Of a stretch of 64,000 bases of DNA, positions 35,157 through 43,209 are shown in pieces. The notes under the pieces were generated by a model. It was not told where the DNA came from. It ran no database searches and saw only the letters and a program-made list of their open reading frames with translations. Source of the stretch: Rhodocyclaceae bacterium (GTDB lineage: Bacteria > Pseudomonadota > Gammaproteobacteria > Burkholderiales > Rhodocyclaceae). Every line of letters begins with the position of its first letter. Positions within the stretch are counted from its first letter, which is position 1. The translations under genes and the position numbers were made by a program. Location of the stretch: positions 1-64,000 of the forward strand of contig JAVBXY010000035.1 of NCBI GenBank assembly GCA_030824275.1. Reading direction: 5' to 3'.

Positions 35157-36041
35157 TCAGCGTCCGTCGGCTCCGCTGATCCGCTCGTAGTAGCGCGCCC
35201 GGTAGAGCAGGCGGCGCTTTTCCGGGGCATCCCGGAAGCCGCTGCGGTCATGCAGCAGATTGTTGCAGATCAGGCCCATGCCCGGTTCCAGGCGGCCGTG
35301 CAGGTTCCAGGGGGTATCGCTGGCCAGCAGGCGTTCCAGGGCGCCCAGCGCGGCTTGCGTCGCGGCGTCCTGGCGCCAGACGATACTCTTGGTGCGGGCC
35401 GTGTAGCGCATGTGCAAGTGGCCGCTCGCATCCACCGAAAACACCGTGCCCGGTTGCTCGGGACGGTTCTCGTCGCGAGCGGGGATGATCATCACGTCCG
35501 ACGCCATCAGGGCACGGATGAAATCGGGGTTTTCGTCTCGCAACAGGATGTAGGCCAGCTCGTGATCGAGCAAACGGTTATCACCGCCCTCGACAGCGCT
35601 CTGCACGCAATGCAGCAGCACGGCACGCACGGTACGCTCGGGCGGGTTGTAATAGCCGTCGGTATGCCAGCGGATGGGCTTGTCGGTGTAGGGGATGAAC
35701 TCGCCGCGTCTTTTCGTCGGGTCGTTTTCATCCGCCACGGCCAGCGGCGAGATGCCGTCCTCGTCGGAAAGGTAGTTGCTGTCCAGCGAGAAGAGGCCGA
35801 TCTGGCGGCCAAGCTGACGGGGGATTTCCTTGTCCGCCTGACCTACCGTTTTGCTGGTGTAGAGCGCCATGTTGGTGGTAGCGCAGCGCTCCAGCAGGGC
35901 ATTGCGCTCCGCGACCGTCATGGCTCGGGGATCATCGATGGCAACGAGAATGTCCTCGATGCGGCGCGGCGCAGTATCGAGCTTGCGTTCGCGCCAGGCG
36001 GCGTAAGCTGCCGCGTCGTTGAGGTCGAAAGGATTGCCCAT
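35157..36041 (-). CDS. TauD/TfdA-like Fe(II)/2-oxoglutarate dioxygenase of the sulfur island
   Basis: 294 residues. Facial triad H126-x-D128 (WHTDGYY) and H264 (NLLHDRSGF), with basic residues (EKRRLLYR) downstream for 2-oxoglutarate. Last gene of the satellite operon that also encodes the DsrC-like, tandem TusA and Cas6-like proteins. Its start overlaps the upstream gene by one base (TGATG). Related dioxygenases release sulfite from sulfonates such as taurine, which would feed sulfur chemistry, but the substrate here is not known. Confidence 0.85.
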   Translation of the reverse strand: MGNPFDLNDAAAYAAWRERKLDTAPRRIEDILVAIDDPRAMTVAERNALLERCATTNMALYTSKTVGQADKEIPRQLGRQIGLFSLDSNYLSDEDGISPLAVADENDPTKRRGEFIPYTDKPIRWHTDGYYNPPERTVRAVLLHCVQSAVEGGDNRLLDHELAYILLRDENPDFIRALMASDVMIIPARDENRPEQPGTVFSVDASGHLHMRYTARTKSIVWRQDAATQAALGALERLLASDTPWNLHGRLEPGMGLICNNLLHDRSGFRDAPEKRRLLYRARYYERISGADGR

Positions 36042-36658
36042 CAGTCGCCTGTTTCGCCGTGCCCGCCGTTACGTGAGCGCCGACTTTTTGCTTCGCCCGG
36101 ATGAAACAGCCCGGCCAAAGTTTTCTCCAGCGCCTTGATACCTTCCGGCGATTCGATTTCCATCACCTGGTCAATGGCCCAGAGTTTGTCCTTCTCCGGC
36201 AGCACTTCCTGCATCGCTGCGGCGAAGCAGCGACGGAAGCCGAAGTCGGGGCCGTCGCTGGCGTAGCCATGGTCGGCGTAGTCCTCGCCGCGACGGTTGA
36301 ATAGATCGAGAAAATGCTTGCGACACTCGCCGGCTGTCACTTCAGCCAACAGCATGTCACGGTTGTCCTCGATGGCCTCGGCCATGCGCTGGGCGAGGGC
36401 CGTGGTGAATTCGATGCGTTGCTCGGCCGGCAGATCGCGGAAGGCAATGCGGTCAGCGGCATGGGCGAGAAAGGCCATGTACTCGCAGACGAAATCGAAG
36501 TAGGCGCGGCCGATGTCGATGTCGTACTCGGCCTCGCGCATGCGCTTGATCGAATCGATCGCCAGCTTCCACGCCAGCATGGCGATGACGCCCGCCAGCT
36601 CGACCATGCCGCGCGGCTTGCCGGCGGCATGGAAGCTGGAGCGGATGCGGATGGCCAC
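36041..36658 (-). CDS. All-helical protein of unknown function in the sulfur satellite operon
   Basis: About 205 residues from GTG 36658 (five bases after the DsrC-like stop); an ATG at 36607 is an alternative. Mostly helical, with SIKRMREAEYDIDIGRAYFDFVCEYMAFLAHAADR and an acidic mid-region, no membrane helix and one or two cysteines. No family recognised. Coupled to both neighbours. The C-terminal tail (EAKSRRSRNGGHGE) contains a degenerate copy of the dispersed repeat. Confidence 0.65.
   Translation of the reverse strand: MAIRIRSSFHAAGKPRGMVELAGVIAMLAWKLAIDSIKRMREAEYDIDIGRAYFDFVCEYMAFLAHAADRIAFRDLPAEQRIEFTTALAQRMAEAIEDNRDMLLAEVTAGECRKHFLDLFNRRGEDYADHGYASDGPDFGFRRCFAAAMQEVLPEKDKLWAIDQVMEIESPEGIKALEKTLAGLFHPGEAKSRRSRNGGHGETGD
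36064..36089 (-). repeat. Dispersed repeat, degenerate copy 9 (in coding sequence)
   Basis: Minus strand AAAAGTCGGCGCTCACG then TAACGGCG; two or three changes in the centre. Lies within the last codons of the helical-protein gene. Confidence 0.55.
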
Positions 36659-36662
36659 GGGT

Positions 36663-37001
36663 TCAGTACCCGCCTTTTCCTTTGGGTTGCGGCAAGCCTG
36701 CGACCTTGCAGCCCTGCTTGGCGGCGCCACCATCGGGGAAGAGTTCGAACAGCAGGGCGCTGTCGGCTTCGGGCATGTCGCCCTCGTCCTGCAAGCCCTT
36801 GATCAGGTTGCGCAGATTGGGCGTGGCGCCCTCTTCCTGGTATTGCTTGCGCAGGTAGGCAACGACCTTCTTGTGCTGCTCGGTCAGCGCCAGACCGCAG
36901 GCCTCGGCGATGACGGTCATCGCCTCTTCGCTCAGATCCGCTTCCAGCAGGTAGCCGTAATCGTCGACTTCTTTTTCAACGCCGTTGATGACATAACTCA
37001 T
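36663..37001 (-). CDS. DsrC-like protein retaining only the distal (CysB) cysteine
   Basis: 112 residues, DsrC/TusE family by fold-wide pattern (MSYVINGVEKEVDDYGYLLE, HKKVVAYLRKQY, ATPNLRNLIKGL, LFELFPDGGAAKQ). The arm reads CKVAGLPQPKGKGGY: C98 aligns with CysB of true DsrC, but the penultimate CysA position is gone and replaced by a Lys/Gly tail. It therefore cannot carry a DsrC trisulfide in the usual way and may be a regulator or a partner that binds DsrC targets. Operon with tandem TusA and the TauD-like gene. Confidence 0.85.
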   Translation of the reverse strand: MSYVINGVEKEVDDYGYLLEADLSEEAMTVIAEACGLALTEQHKKVVAYLRKQYQEEGATPNLRNLIKGLQDEGDMPEADSALLFELFPDGGAAKQGCKVAGLPQPKGKGGY

Positions 37002-37012
37002 GGTGGGTCTCC

Positions 37013-37495
37013 TTATTTTTTCTTCAGATAAAACTCGTGGATGCCGCGCCCGGTTTCATGGGCGAACAGCAATTCGGCGGCGCCGGCCTTGGCCCAGGAC
37101 GTGATGTCGTCGGCGGAACCGGGGCAGTCGCTGACCAGTTGCAGCACTTCGGCGGGCTTCATGCCTTCGAGCAGCTTCTTGGCCTGGACGATGGGGCCGG
37201 GGCAGGACACGCCGCGCATGTCGAGGGTGACGTGGGCCACTGGTGTGGACGTGGCACCACCGGCGCGCTGGAGGGTGAAGGCGGTCTTGCCGTCGCCCTG
37301 TTTCTCGCTGCCGAGCACCAGGTTGCCGGTGACTTTGGCCCAGGCGAAGAGGTCGTCGGCAGTGCCGGGGCAGTCGGAAATCAGGCGCAGGGTCTGGCCC
37401 GGTTGCAGGTCGTCGATGAGCTTTTTGGCGCCCAGCAGCGGGGCCGGGCAGGACATGCCGCTCATGTCGAGGGTTACGGTGGCGGGATCGGACAT
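37013..37495 (-). CDS. Tandem TusA-domain sulfurtransferase
   Basis: 160 residues made of two complete TusA/SirA domains (1-78 and 88-160). Each has the CPxP motif: C16 PAP and C98 PGP, and each repeats SDCPG-ADD. TusA hands persulfide sulfur to DsrE(FH), so a double-headed version could carry two sulfurs or bridge two partners. Single-domain TusA is the norm; the duplication is unusual. Followed 11 bp later by the DsrC-like gene. Confidence 0.9.
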   Translation of the reverse strand: MSDPATVTLDMSGMSCPAPLLGAKKLIDDLQPGQTLRLISDCPGTADDLFAWAKVTGNLVLGSEKQGDGKTAFTLQRAGGATSTPVAHVTLDMRGVSCPGPIVQAKKLLEGMKPAEVLQLVSDCPGSADDITSWAKAGAAELLFAHETGRGIHEFYLKKK

Positions 37496-37514
37496 TGAAG
37501 GTCTCCTTGGTTAT

Positions 37515-38141
37515 TCATTCGCCCACTGCGGCGACGGATTTATGAGGTACGAAAATGCCGCAGCCGAGGGCTCGATGCCGGCCCAGCCCGGTTTCCTGCA
37601 TGTTGATCGACTGCGCGGGACCGAGGCCATGCAGCATCAGGCTGAAGCCATGCACCGGGCCGTCAGGCATTTGCAGCGAGCGAGCCTTGCCGGTGATGAG
37701 TTTTGCTTGCAGTCCACGCATCAGGAGCGCAGCCCGGCAACGGTCGAGGAATTCGATTTCGTCGGCGGTATCGACGGCAATGAAATGGGAGTACACCACG
37801 CCCCGCGCGGCCTGCAAGGGCCGTGTCGTCGGAGCGCCAAGTTCAAGAATTACGCCATCGATGTCGAGCTTGGCACCCGCCAGAAAGTCGGCGTCGGCGA
37901 CACGGCGAACCGGCAGCCGCAGCACCAGCCGCGCACGGCCGCCGATGTAGCGCACGCCGTCGCCCTTGGCGAGGCCGGCCAGGGGCAGGATGCCGGCTTC
38001 CGGCTCCTCGTCGAACCAGGGCAGCAGCGCGCGCACGGCGGTCGCCAAAGCCCAGGCGTGGTCCTCGGCCAGCGTCCCGCCGCTGAGCGGGAAGCTCAGG
38101 TCGACCACGTCCGTCGAGGCGTCGTCGCTATCCATACTCAT
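37515..38141 (-). CDS. Cas6/Cmx6-like RAMP-fold protein
   Basis: 208 residues from ATG 38141, coupled (TGATG) to the 72-aa gene. The opening DLSFPLSGGTLAEDHAWALATAV and the ending GLGPAQSINMQETGLGRHRALGCG, then FVPHKSV, match the type I-MYXAN Cas6/Cmx6 family (glycine-rich RAMP C-terminus). No CRISPR array or other cas gene is in the window. Members of this family have been seen beside dsr genes, so here it is probably a repurposed RNA-binding or RNA-cleaving protein. A degenerate dispersed repeat lies in the gene on the opposite strand (VRRVADADFLAG). Confidence 0.7.
   Translation of the reverse strand: MSMDSDDASTDVVDLSFPLSGGTLAEDHAWALATAVRALLPWFDEEPEAGILPLAGLAKGDGVRYIGGRARLVLRLPVRRVADADFLAGAKLDIDGVILELGAPTTRPLQAARGVVYSHFIAVDTADEIEFLDRCRAALLMRGLQAKLITGKARSLQMPDGPVHGFSLMLHGLGPAQSINMQETGLGRHRALGCGIFVPHKSVAAVGE
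37882..37909 (+). repeat. Dispersed repeat, degenerate copy 10 (in coding sequence)
   Basis: AGAAAGTCGGCGTCGGCG then ACACGGCGAA; antisense to the Cas6-like gene. Confidence 0.6.
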
Positions 38142-38359
38142 CACGCGGCGGCCTCCTGGGCGCGCGCCCAGCTCAGCATGGTTTCGGCCCAATGGGTGGC
38201 CGTCACCGGATCGATGTCGAAGACGGTGAAGCGGCTTTTCTCACGGATACGCAGGCGCATCTGGGGCATGCCGCCGGCTTCATAGACGATCTGCTGCAAC
38301 TCGATCTCCTGATTGCCGACGGGCACGCTGAATTTGGCGAGGGAAGTGATGGTATCCAC
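38141..38359 (-). CDS. 72-residue conserved small protein of the sulfur island
   Basis: GTG start at 38359 with AGGAAAA eight bases before it. 72 residues, beta-rich N-terminal half (KFSVPVGNQEIELQQIVYEAGGMPQMRLRIREKSRF) then a helix (ATHWAETMLSWARAQEAA). No cysteine. First gene of the leftward satellite operon, divergent from dsrA across a 192-bp region. Function unknown. Confidence 0.75.
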   Translation of the reverse strand: MDTITSLAKFSVPVGNQEIELQQIVYEAGGMPQMRLRIREKSRFTVFDIDPVTATHWAETMLSWARAQEAAA

Positions 38360-38551
38360 GGGGTTTTTCCTCTATGTGGGGGCGGACTATGGCACCGGCG
38401 GCGGGCAAAGAGCCATCACCGCGTGGGAGTGCAAGCATATAACCCTTTCGGGTAGGTTCATTTACCTGTGGGGAGTATGGTTTGTGCGCCGCAACCTTCC
38501 CTAGTATCGCTCCACCAAAGTTACACCCCCCGACAAACGAGGAGAGAGACC
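38360..38551. promoter_or_regulatory. Divergent promoter region of the dsr and satellite operons
   Basis: 192 bp between the dsrA ATG and the 72-aa gene GTG. A short inverted repeat TAGGT-TCATTT-ACCTG lies at about 38453-38468. No confident -35/-10 pair was found. dsrA has a GAGGAGAGAG ribosome site at about 38539-38548. Confidence 0.45.
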
Positions 38552-39847
38552 ATGGCCAAGCCCATGCACCCAACACCCAATCTGGACCAGCTCGAATCCG
38601 GCCCCTGGCCCAGTTTCGTCACCGGCCTTAAGCGTCTGGCCAAGGACAAGGACTACGTGGTCGACCTGCTCGGCCACCTGGAGCACTCTTACAAGACCCG
38701 CAAGGGTTACTGGAAGGGCGGCACCGTCGGCGTTCGCGGCTACGGCGGCGGCGTCATCCCCCGCTTTACCGAAATCAAGGACGAGAACGGCCAGCCCCTG
38801 TTCAAGGATGCTGCCGAGTTCCACACCCTGCGCATCATGCCCCCCCCGGGCATGCACTACGACACGGATATCCTGCGCAAATTCTGCGACATCTGGGAAA
38901 AGCACGGCTCCGGCCTCATCGCCCTGCATGGCCAGTCCGGCGACATCATGCTGCAAGGCGCCACCACCGAGAACGTGCAGAAGGCCTTTGACGAGATCAA
39001 TGAACTCGGCTTCGACCTCGGCGGCGCCGGCCCGGCCGTGCGCACTTCCATGTCCTGCGTCGGCGCGGCCCGCTGCGAGCAGTCCTGCTACGACGAAGCC
39101 AAGGCTCACCGCTCGGTGCTGAACACCTTCCTCGACGACATCCACCGTCCCGCCCTGCCTTATAAGTTCAAGTTCAAGTTCTCGGGCTGCCCGAACGACT
39201 GCATGAACTCGATCCAGCGTGCCGACATGGCCGTGATCGGCACCTGGCGCGACAACATCCGCACCGACGATGCCCTGGGCAAGAAGTGGTTCGCCAAGCA
39301 CGGCATGAACGAACTGGTGAACGACGTCGTCGCCCGCTGCCCGACCAAGGCCATCCAGATCAAGGAAATCAAGGACGTCCGCAAGGATGGCCATATCTCT
39401 GCCGTCGCCCTGAACGATAGCCAGTGCCTGGAAATCGACAACAAGGACTGCGTCCGCTGCATGCACTGCATCAACGTCATGACCGGCGCCCTGGCAACCG
39501 GCACCGACAAGGGCGCCACCATCCTCGTCGGCGGCAAGCGCACGTTGAAGATTGGCGACCTGATGGGCACCGTGGTGGTTCCCTTCATGTCCCTGAAGAC
39601 GGACGAGGACTACGACCAGATCGTGGAACTGGCCCAGAAGATCATCGACTTCTTCGCCGAGAACGCGCTGGAGCACGAGCGCACCGGTGAAATGATCGAG
39701 CGCATCGGCCTGGTGAACTTCCTCGAAGGCATCGAGCTGGACATCGACGCCAACATGGTCTCGACGCCGCGCATGAATCCCTACGTCAATACCGGCGGCT
39801 GGGACGAAGAAGTTGCCAAGATCAACGCCAAAAAAGCCGCTGCCTGA
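38552..39847 (+). CDS. dsrA: Reverse-type dissimilatory sulfite reductase alpha subunit
   Basis: 431 residues. Sirohaem-4Fe4S ligands CVGAARCEQSC and CPNDC at about residues 167-215, and an inserted ferredoxin domain with CVRCMHC near 305-311 are intact. With DsrB it forms the cytoplasmic alpha2beta2 enzyme. Presence of dsrEFH and dsrL in the same operon marks it as the oxidative (rDsr) type, which makes sulfite from reduced sulfur bound to DsrC. ATG at 38552 after a good ribosome site; the extra upstream frame is not part of the gene. Confidence 0.97.
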   Translation: MAKPMHPTPNLDQLESGPWPSFVTGLKRLAKDKDYVVDLLGHLEHSYKTRKGYWKGGTVGVRGYGGGVIPRFTEIKDENGQPLFKDAAEFHTLRIMPPPGMHYDTDILRKFCDIWEKHGSGLIALHGQSGDIMLQGATTENVQKAFDEINELGFDLGGAGPAVRTSMSCVGAARCEQSCYDEAKAHRSVLNTFLDDIHRPALPYKFKFKFSGCPNDCMNSIQRADMAVIGTWRDNIRTDDALGKKWFAKHGMNELVNDVVARCPTKAIQIKEIKDVRKDGHISAVALNDSQCLEIDNKDCVRCMHCINVMTGALATGTDKGATILVGGKRTLKIGDLMGTVVVPFMSLKTDEDYDQIVELAQKIIDFFAENALEHERTGEMIERIGLVNFLEGIELDIDANMVSTPRMNPYVNTGGWDEEVAKINAKKAAA

Positions 39848-39858
39848 GGAGTCATCAG

Positions 39859-40947
39859 ATGAACGCACCTACCCCCGCCGCACCGCTGCGCAAGGCCATC
39901 GAGTCCGGCGTGCCGGACAACAAGCCCTATCTGCACCCGACGCTGGCCAAGAACTACGGCAACTGGAAGTACCATGACCGGCCCCGTCCCGGCGTCCTGC
40001 ACCACGTCTCCCACACGGGCGACCAGGTGTGGTCCGTGCGCGCCGGCACCCAGCGCCAGATGGATGTGTGGACCATCCGCACCCTCTGCGACATCGCCGA
40101 CAAGTACGCCGAAGGCCATGTCCGCTTCACCATCCGCTCCAACATCGAGTTCATGGTGGCGGACGAGAAGAAGGTCGCCCCGCTGATCACCGAACTGGAG
40201 TCCAAGGGCTTCCCCGTCGGCGGTACCGGCAACTCGGTCTCGATGGTGGCTCACACCCAGGGCTGGCTGCACTGCGACATCCCCGGCACCGACGCTTCCG
40301 GCGTGGTCAAGTCGATGATGGACCAGCTCTACAACGAGTTCAAGAACGAAGAGATGCCGAACCGTGTGCACCTCTCCACCTCCTGCTGCGAGATCAACTG
40401 CGGCGGCCAGGCCGACATCGCCATCATCATCCAGCACACCAAGCCGCCGAAGATCAATCACGACCTCGTCGCCAACGTCTGCGAGCGCCCCTCCGTGGTC
40501 GCCCGCTGCCCGGTGGCCGCGATCCGTCCAGCCATGGTCAACGGCAAGCCCTCGCTGGAAGTCGATGAAAAGAAATGTATCTGCTGCGGCGCCTGCTACC
40601 CCCCGTGCCCCCCAATGCAGATCAACGACCCGGAGCATTCCAAGCTCGCCATCTGGGTTGGCGGCAAGAACTCCAACGCCCGTGGCAAGCCCACCTTCAT
40701 GAAGATGGTTGCCTCCGGCCTGCCCAACAACGCCCCGCGCTGGCCCGAGGTCAACGAGATGGTCGGCAACATCCTGAAGACCTACAAGGCCGATGCCCGT
40801 CCCTGGGAGCGTCTCGCCGACTGGATCGACCGTATCGGCTGGCCCCGTTTCTTCGAGAAGACCGGCCTGCCCTTCACCAAGTACCTGATCGACGATTGGC
40901 GTGGTTCCCGTGCCAACCTCAACGCCTCGACCCACATTCGCTTCTGA
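39859..40947 (+). CDS. dsrB: Reverse-type dissimilatory sulfite reductase beta subunit
   Basis: 362 residues. CCEINCGG and CPVAAIRP hold cofactor ligands at about 178-225 and CICCGACYPPCPP forms the ferredoxin cluster near 240-255. Pairs with DsrA and carries the catalytic sirohaem. Starts 11 bp after dsrA with TGAGGAG as ribosome site. Confidence 0.97.
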   Translation: MNAPTPAAPLRKAIESGVPDNKPYLHPTLAKNYGNWKYHDRPRPGVLHHVSHTGDQVWSVRAGTQRQMDVWTIRTLCDIADKYAEGHVRFTIRSNIEFMVADEKKVAPLITELESKGFPVGGTGNSVSMVAHTQGWLHCDIPGTDASGVVKSMMDQLYNEFKNEEMPNRVHLSTSCCEINCGGQADIAIIIQHTKPPKINHDLVANVCERPSVVARCPVAAIRPAMVNGKPSLEVDEKKCICCGACYPPCPPMQINDPEHSKLAIWVGGKNSNARGKPTFMKMVASGLPNNAPRWPEVNEMVGNILKTYKADARPWERLADWIDRIGWPRFFEKTGLPFTKYLIDDWRGSRANLNASTHIRF

Positions 40948-40960
40948 GGAAATAACCGCA

Positions 40961-41320
40961 ATGAAGTTTGCGATCATGATCAACGAAGGGCCTTACCAGC
41001 ACCAGGCGACCGATTCGGCCTACCTGTTCTGCAAGGCCGCGCTCGACAAGGGCCATGAAATCCGCCGCGTCTTCTTCTATCACGACGGGGTGAACAACGC
41101 CTCGTCGCTGACCGAGCCGCCGCAGGACGACCGCAACATCGTCGCCCGCTGGTCCAAGCTTGCCGAAGAGCACAAGCTGGATCTCGTGGTCTGCGTTGCC
41201 GCCGCCCTGCGGCGCGGCATCCAGGAAGAGAACCTGGCCCCCGGCTTTCGCATCTCCGGTCTTGGCCAGCTGGTCGAGGCCGGTATCGAAGCCGACCGTC
41301 TTGTAACGTTTGGAGACTGA
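40961..41320 (+). CDS. dsrE: DsrE sulfur-transfer subunit
   Basis: 119 residues, DsrE/TusD family. The conserved active-site cysteine is in VVCVAAALRRG at about residue 78. With DsrF and DsrH it forms the alpha2beta2gamma2 complex that receives sulfur from TusA and loads DsrC; the complex is found in sulfur oxidisers, not in sulfate reducers. Confidence 0.95.
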   Translation: MKFAIMINEGPYQHQATDSAYLFCKAALDKGHEIRRVFFYHDGVNNASSLTEPPQDDRNIVARWSKLAEEHKLDLVVCVAAALRRGIQEENLAPGFRISGLGQLVEAGIEADRLVTFGD

Positions 41321-41321
41321 C

Positions 41322-41693
41322 ATGAGCGAAGGCGTAGTCAAAAAATTCATGTTCGTCAATCGCAAGTCGCCCTACGGCACCGTCTATGCGCTCGAATCGC
41401 TGGAAGTGGTGCTGATCTCGGCGGCCTTCGATCAGGACGTCAGCCTCGTCTTCATGGATGACGGCGTGTATCAGCTCAAGAAGGGCCAGCAGACCAAGGG
41501 TATCGAGAACAAGAACTTCTCGCCCACCTACCGTGCGCTGGACGGTTACGACATCGAGAAGCTCTACGTCGAGCAGGAGTCGCTGGACGCTCGCGGCCTG
41601 ACCGAAGACGACCTGCTGGTGGACGTCACGGTGCTGTCCAAGGCCGACATGGGCAAGCTCATGGACGACATGGACGTCGTCCTCAGCTTCTGA
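41322..41693 (+). CDS. dsrF: DsrF sulfur-transfer subunit
   Basis: 123 residues, TusC/DsrF family: KKFMFVNRKSPYGTVYALESLEVVLISAAFDQDVSLVF is the family start. No catalytic cysteine, as expected for DsrF. One base separates it from dsrE; GGAGACTGAC precedes the ATG. Confidence 0.94.
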   Translation: MSEGVVKKFMFVNRKSPYGTVYALESLEVVLISAAFDQDVSLVFMDDGVYQLKKGQQTKGIENKNFSPTYRALDGYDIEKLYVEQESLDARGLTEDDLLVDVTVLSKADMGKLMDDMDVVLSF

Positions 41694-41709
41694 CCGGGAG
41701 ATACAGATA

Positions 41710-42006
41710 ATGCTGCATATCGTCAATAAATCGCCGCTGGAACGGAACTCCCTGGAGTCCTGCCTGCGTGTCGCCCAGAGCGGTGCCATCCTGCTGATCG
41801 AGGACGGCGTTCTCGCCGCCACGCGCGGCAATGCCGCCGCCGCCACGCTCACTGAGGCAGCCTCCCGCCTCAAGATTTATGCCCTCGCTCCCGACCTGGA
41901 AGCCCGTGGCATGCAAGACCGCGTTCTGGAAGGCGTCACCACCGTGGATTACGGTGGCTTCGTCGATCTCGTCGCGGAACACAAAAACTGCCAGTCCTGG
42001 CTTTAA
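41710..42006 (+). CDS. dsrH: DsrH sulfur-transfer subunit
   Basis: 98 residues, TusB/DsrH family. The conserved LLIEDGVLAA stretch is present; the family cysteine is represented by C19 (LESCLRVA). Third subunit of the DsrEFH complex. Confidence 0.93.
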   Translation: MLHIVNKSPLERNSLESCLRVAQSGAILLIEDGVLAATRGNAAAATLTEAASRLKIYALAPDLEARGMQDRVLEGVTTVDYGGFVDLVAEHKNCQSWL

Positions 42007-42043
42007 TTTCCCCCTGTCATAGCTATCAATTAAGGAGACACGC

Positions 42044-42379
42044 ATGGCCACCATCGAAGTGAACGGCAAGTCCTACGAAACCGACGAAGAAGGCTACCTG
42101 ATCGACCTCGCCCAATGGAACGAGGAAGTCGGCGCCTACCTCGCCACCACCGAATCGGTTGAAATGACCGACCAGCACTGGGAAGTCATCACCTTCCTGC
42201 GCGACTACTACAACGAATTCCAGATCGCCCCGGCTGTCCGCGTCCTGACCAAGGCCATCGGCAAGAAGCTCGGCCCGGAGAAGGGTACCAGCCAGTACCT
42301 CTACGACCTGTTCCCCTACGGCCCCGCCAAGCAGGCATGCAAGATCGCCGGCCTGCCGAAGCCGACAGGCTGCGTCTAA
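42044..42379 (+). CDS. dsrC: DsrC sulfur carrier (both redox cysteines)
   Basis: 111 residues. C-terminal arm KQACKIAGLPKPTGCV has both C99 (CysB) and C110 (CysA), so it can form the DsrC trisulfide used by DsrAB and DsrMKJOP. Ribosome site AAGGAGACACGC. A hairpin with a T-run follows the stop and could limit read-through into dsrM, leaving dsrC more abundant than downstream genes. Confidence 0.97.
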   Translation: MATIEVNGKSYETDEEGYLIDLAQWNEEVGAYLATTESVEMTDQHWEVITFLRDYYNEFQIAPAVRVLTKAIGKKLGPEKGTSQYLYDLFPYGPAKQACKIAGLPKPTGCV

Positions 42380-42413
42380 GCGACGGGTTGCGTCTAATCA
42401 GTTGATTGGGGTT

Positions 42414-42459
42414 GGCGCCGGCGGTTCAGTCTTCCTTTCCTGTCCGGCGCCTCTTTTTT
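42414..42459 (+). terminator. Intra-operon terminator or attenuator after dsrC
   Basis: GGCGCCGG at 42414-42421 pairs with CCGGCGCC at 42444-42451, followed at once by TCTTTTTT. The 22-base loop is long, but the pattern is that of a partial rho-independent terminator. Confidence 0.7.
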
Positions 42460-42481
42460 CCAAGCTAAATCCATCCAACTC

Positions 42482-43207
42482 ATGAATATTCTGTTCGCGC
42501 TGCTGTTCTACGCCGCCACGCTGATCCTCATCGGCGGCGTCGCGTACAAGATTTATGACTACTCGCGCACCCCTGCGCCGCTGAAGATTCCCACCACGCC
42601 GGCCCCGACCACGGCCGGCGGTGTGGCCTTCCGCATGGCCCGCGAAGTGGTTTTCTTTGAAAGCCTGTTCAAATCGAATCTCTGGATCTGGGCCTTCGGC
42701 TGGATTTTCCACGCCGGCCTTGCCCTCGTCCTGCTCCGCCATGTGCGCTACTTCACCGAGCCGGTGAATGCGATCATCGCCTTCATCCAGCCCTTCGGCA
42801 TCTATGCCGGCTTCGCCATGGCCGCTGGCCTGGCCGGGCTGTGGGCACGACGCATTCTGGTGGAACGCATCCGCTACATCTCGACACCCTCCGACCACCT
42901 GATGCTGGCCCTGCTGCTCGGCATCGCCGGCACCGGCCTGATGATGAAGTTCGTCATGCACACCGACATCGTCGCCGTGAAGACTTTCTTCCTCGGCCTC
43001 ATGGTGTTCGAGATCAATCCGCTGCCGGCCCATCCCGGCCTCTATCTGCACCTGCTGATGGTGGCCCTGCTGATGATCATCTTCCCCGTCAGCAAACTGC
43101 TGCACGCCCCCGGCGTGTTCTTCTCGCCGACCCGCAATCAGGTGGATAACCCGCGTGAAACGCGGCACCTGGCGCCCTGGGCAGCCAAATTCGAGACGAA
43201 GAACTAA
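42482..43207 (+). CDS. dsrM: DsrM membrane b-type cytochrome
   Basis: 241 residues, about five membrane helices, NarI-like. Haem-ligand histidines are visible in FHAGLALVLLRHV and LHLLMVALL; the C-terminal tail is cytoplasmic. With DsrK, J, O and P it forms the membrane complex that exchanges electrons between quinone/periplasm and DsrC. Confidence 0.95.
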   Translation: MNILFALLFYAATLILIGGVAYKIYDYSRTPAPLKIPTTPAPTTAGGVAFRMAREVVFFESLFKSNLWIWAFGWIFHAGLALVLLRHVRYFTEPVNAIIAFIQPFGIYAGFAMAAGLAGLWARRILVERIRYISTPSDHLMLALLLGIAGTGLMMKFVMHTDIVAVKTFFLGLMVFEINPLPAHPGLYLHLLMVALLMIIFPVSKLLHAPGVFFSPTRNQVDNPRETRHLAPWAAKFETKN

Positions 43208-43209
43208 AG

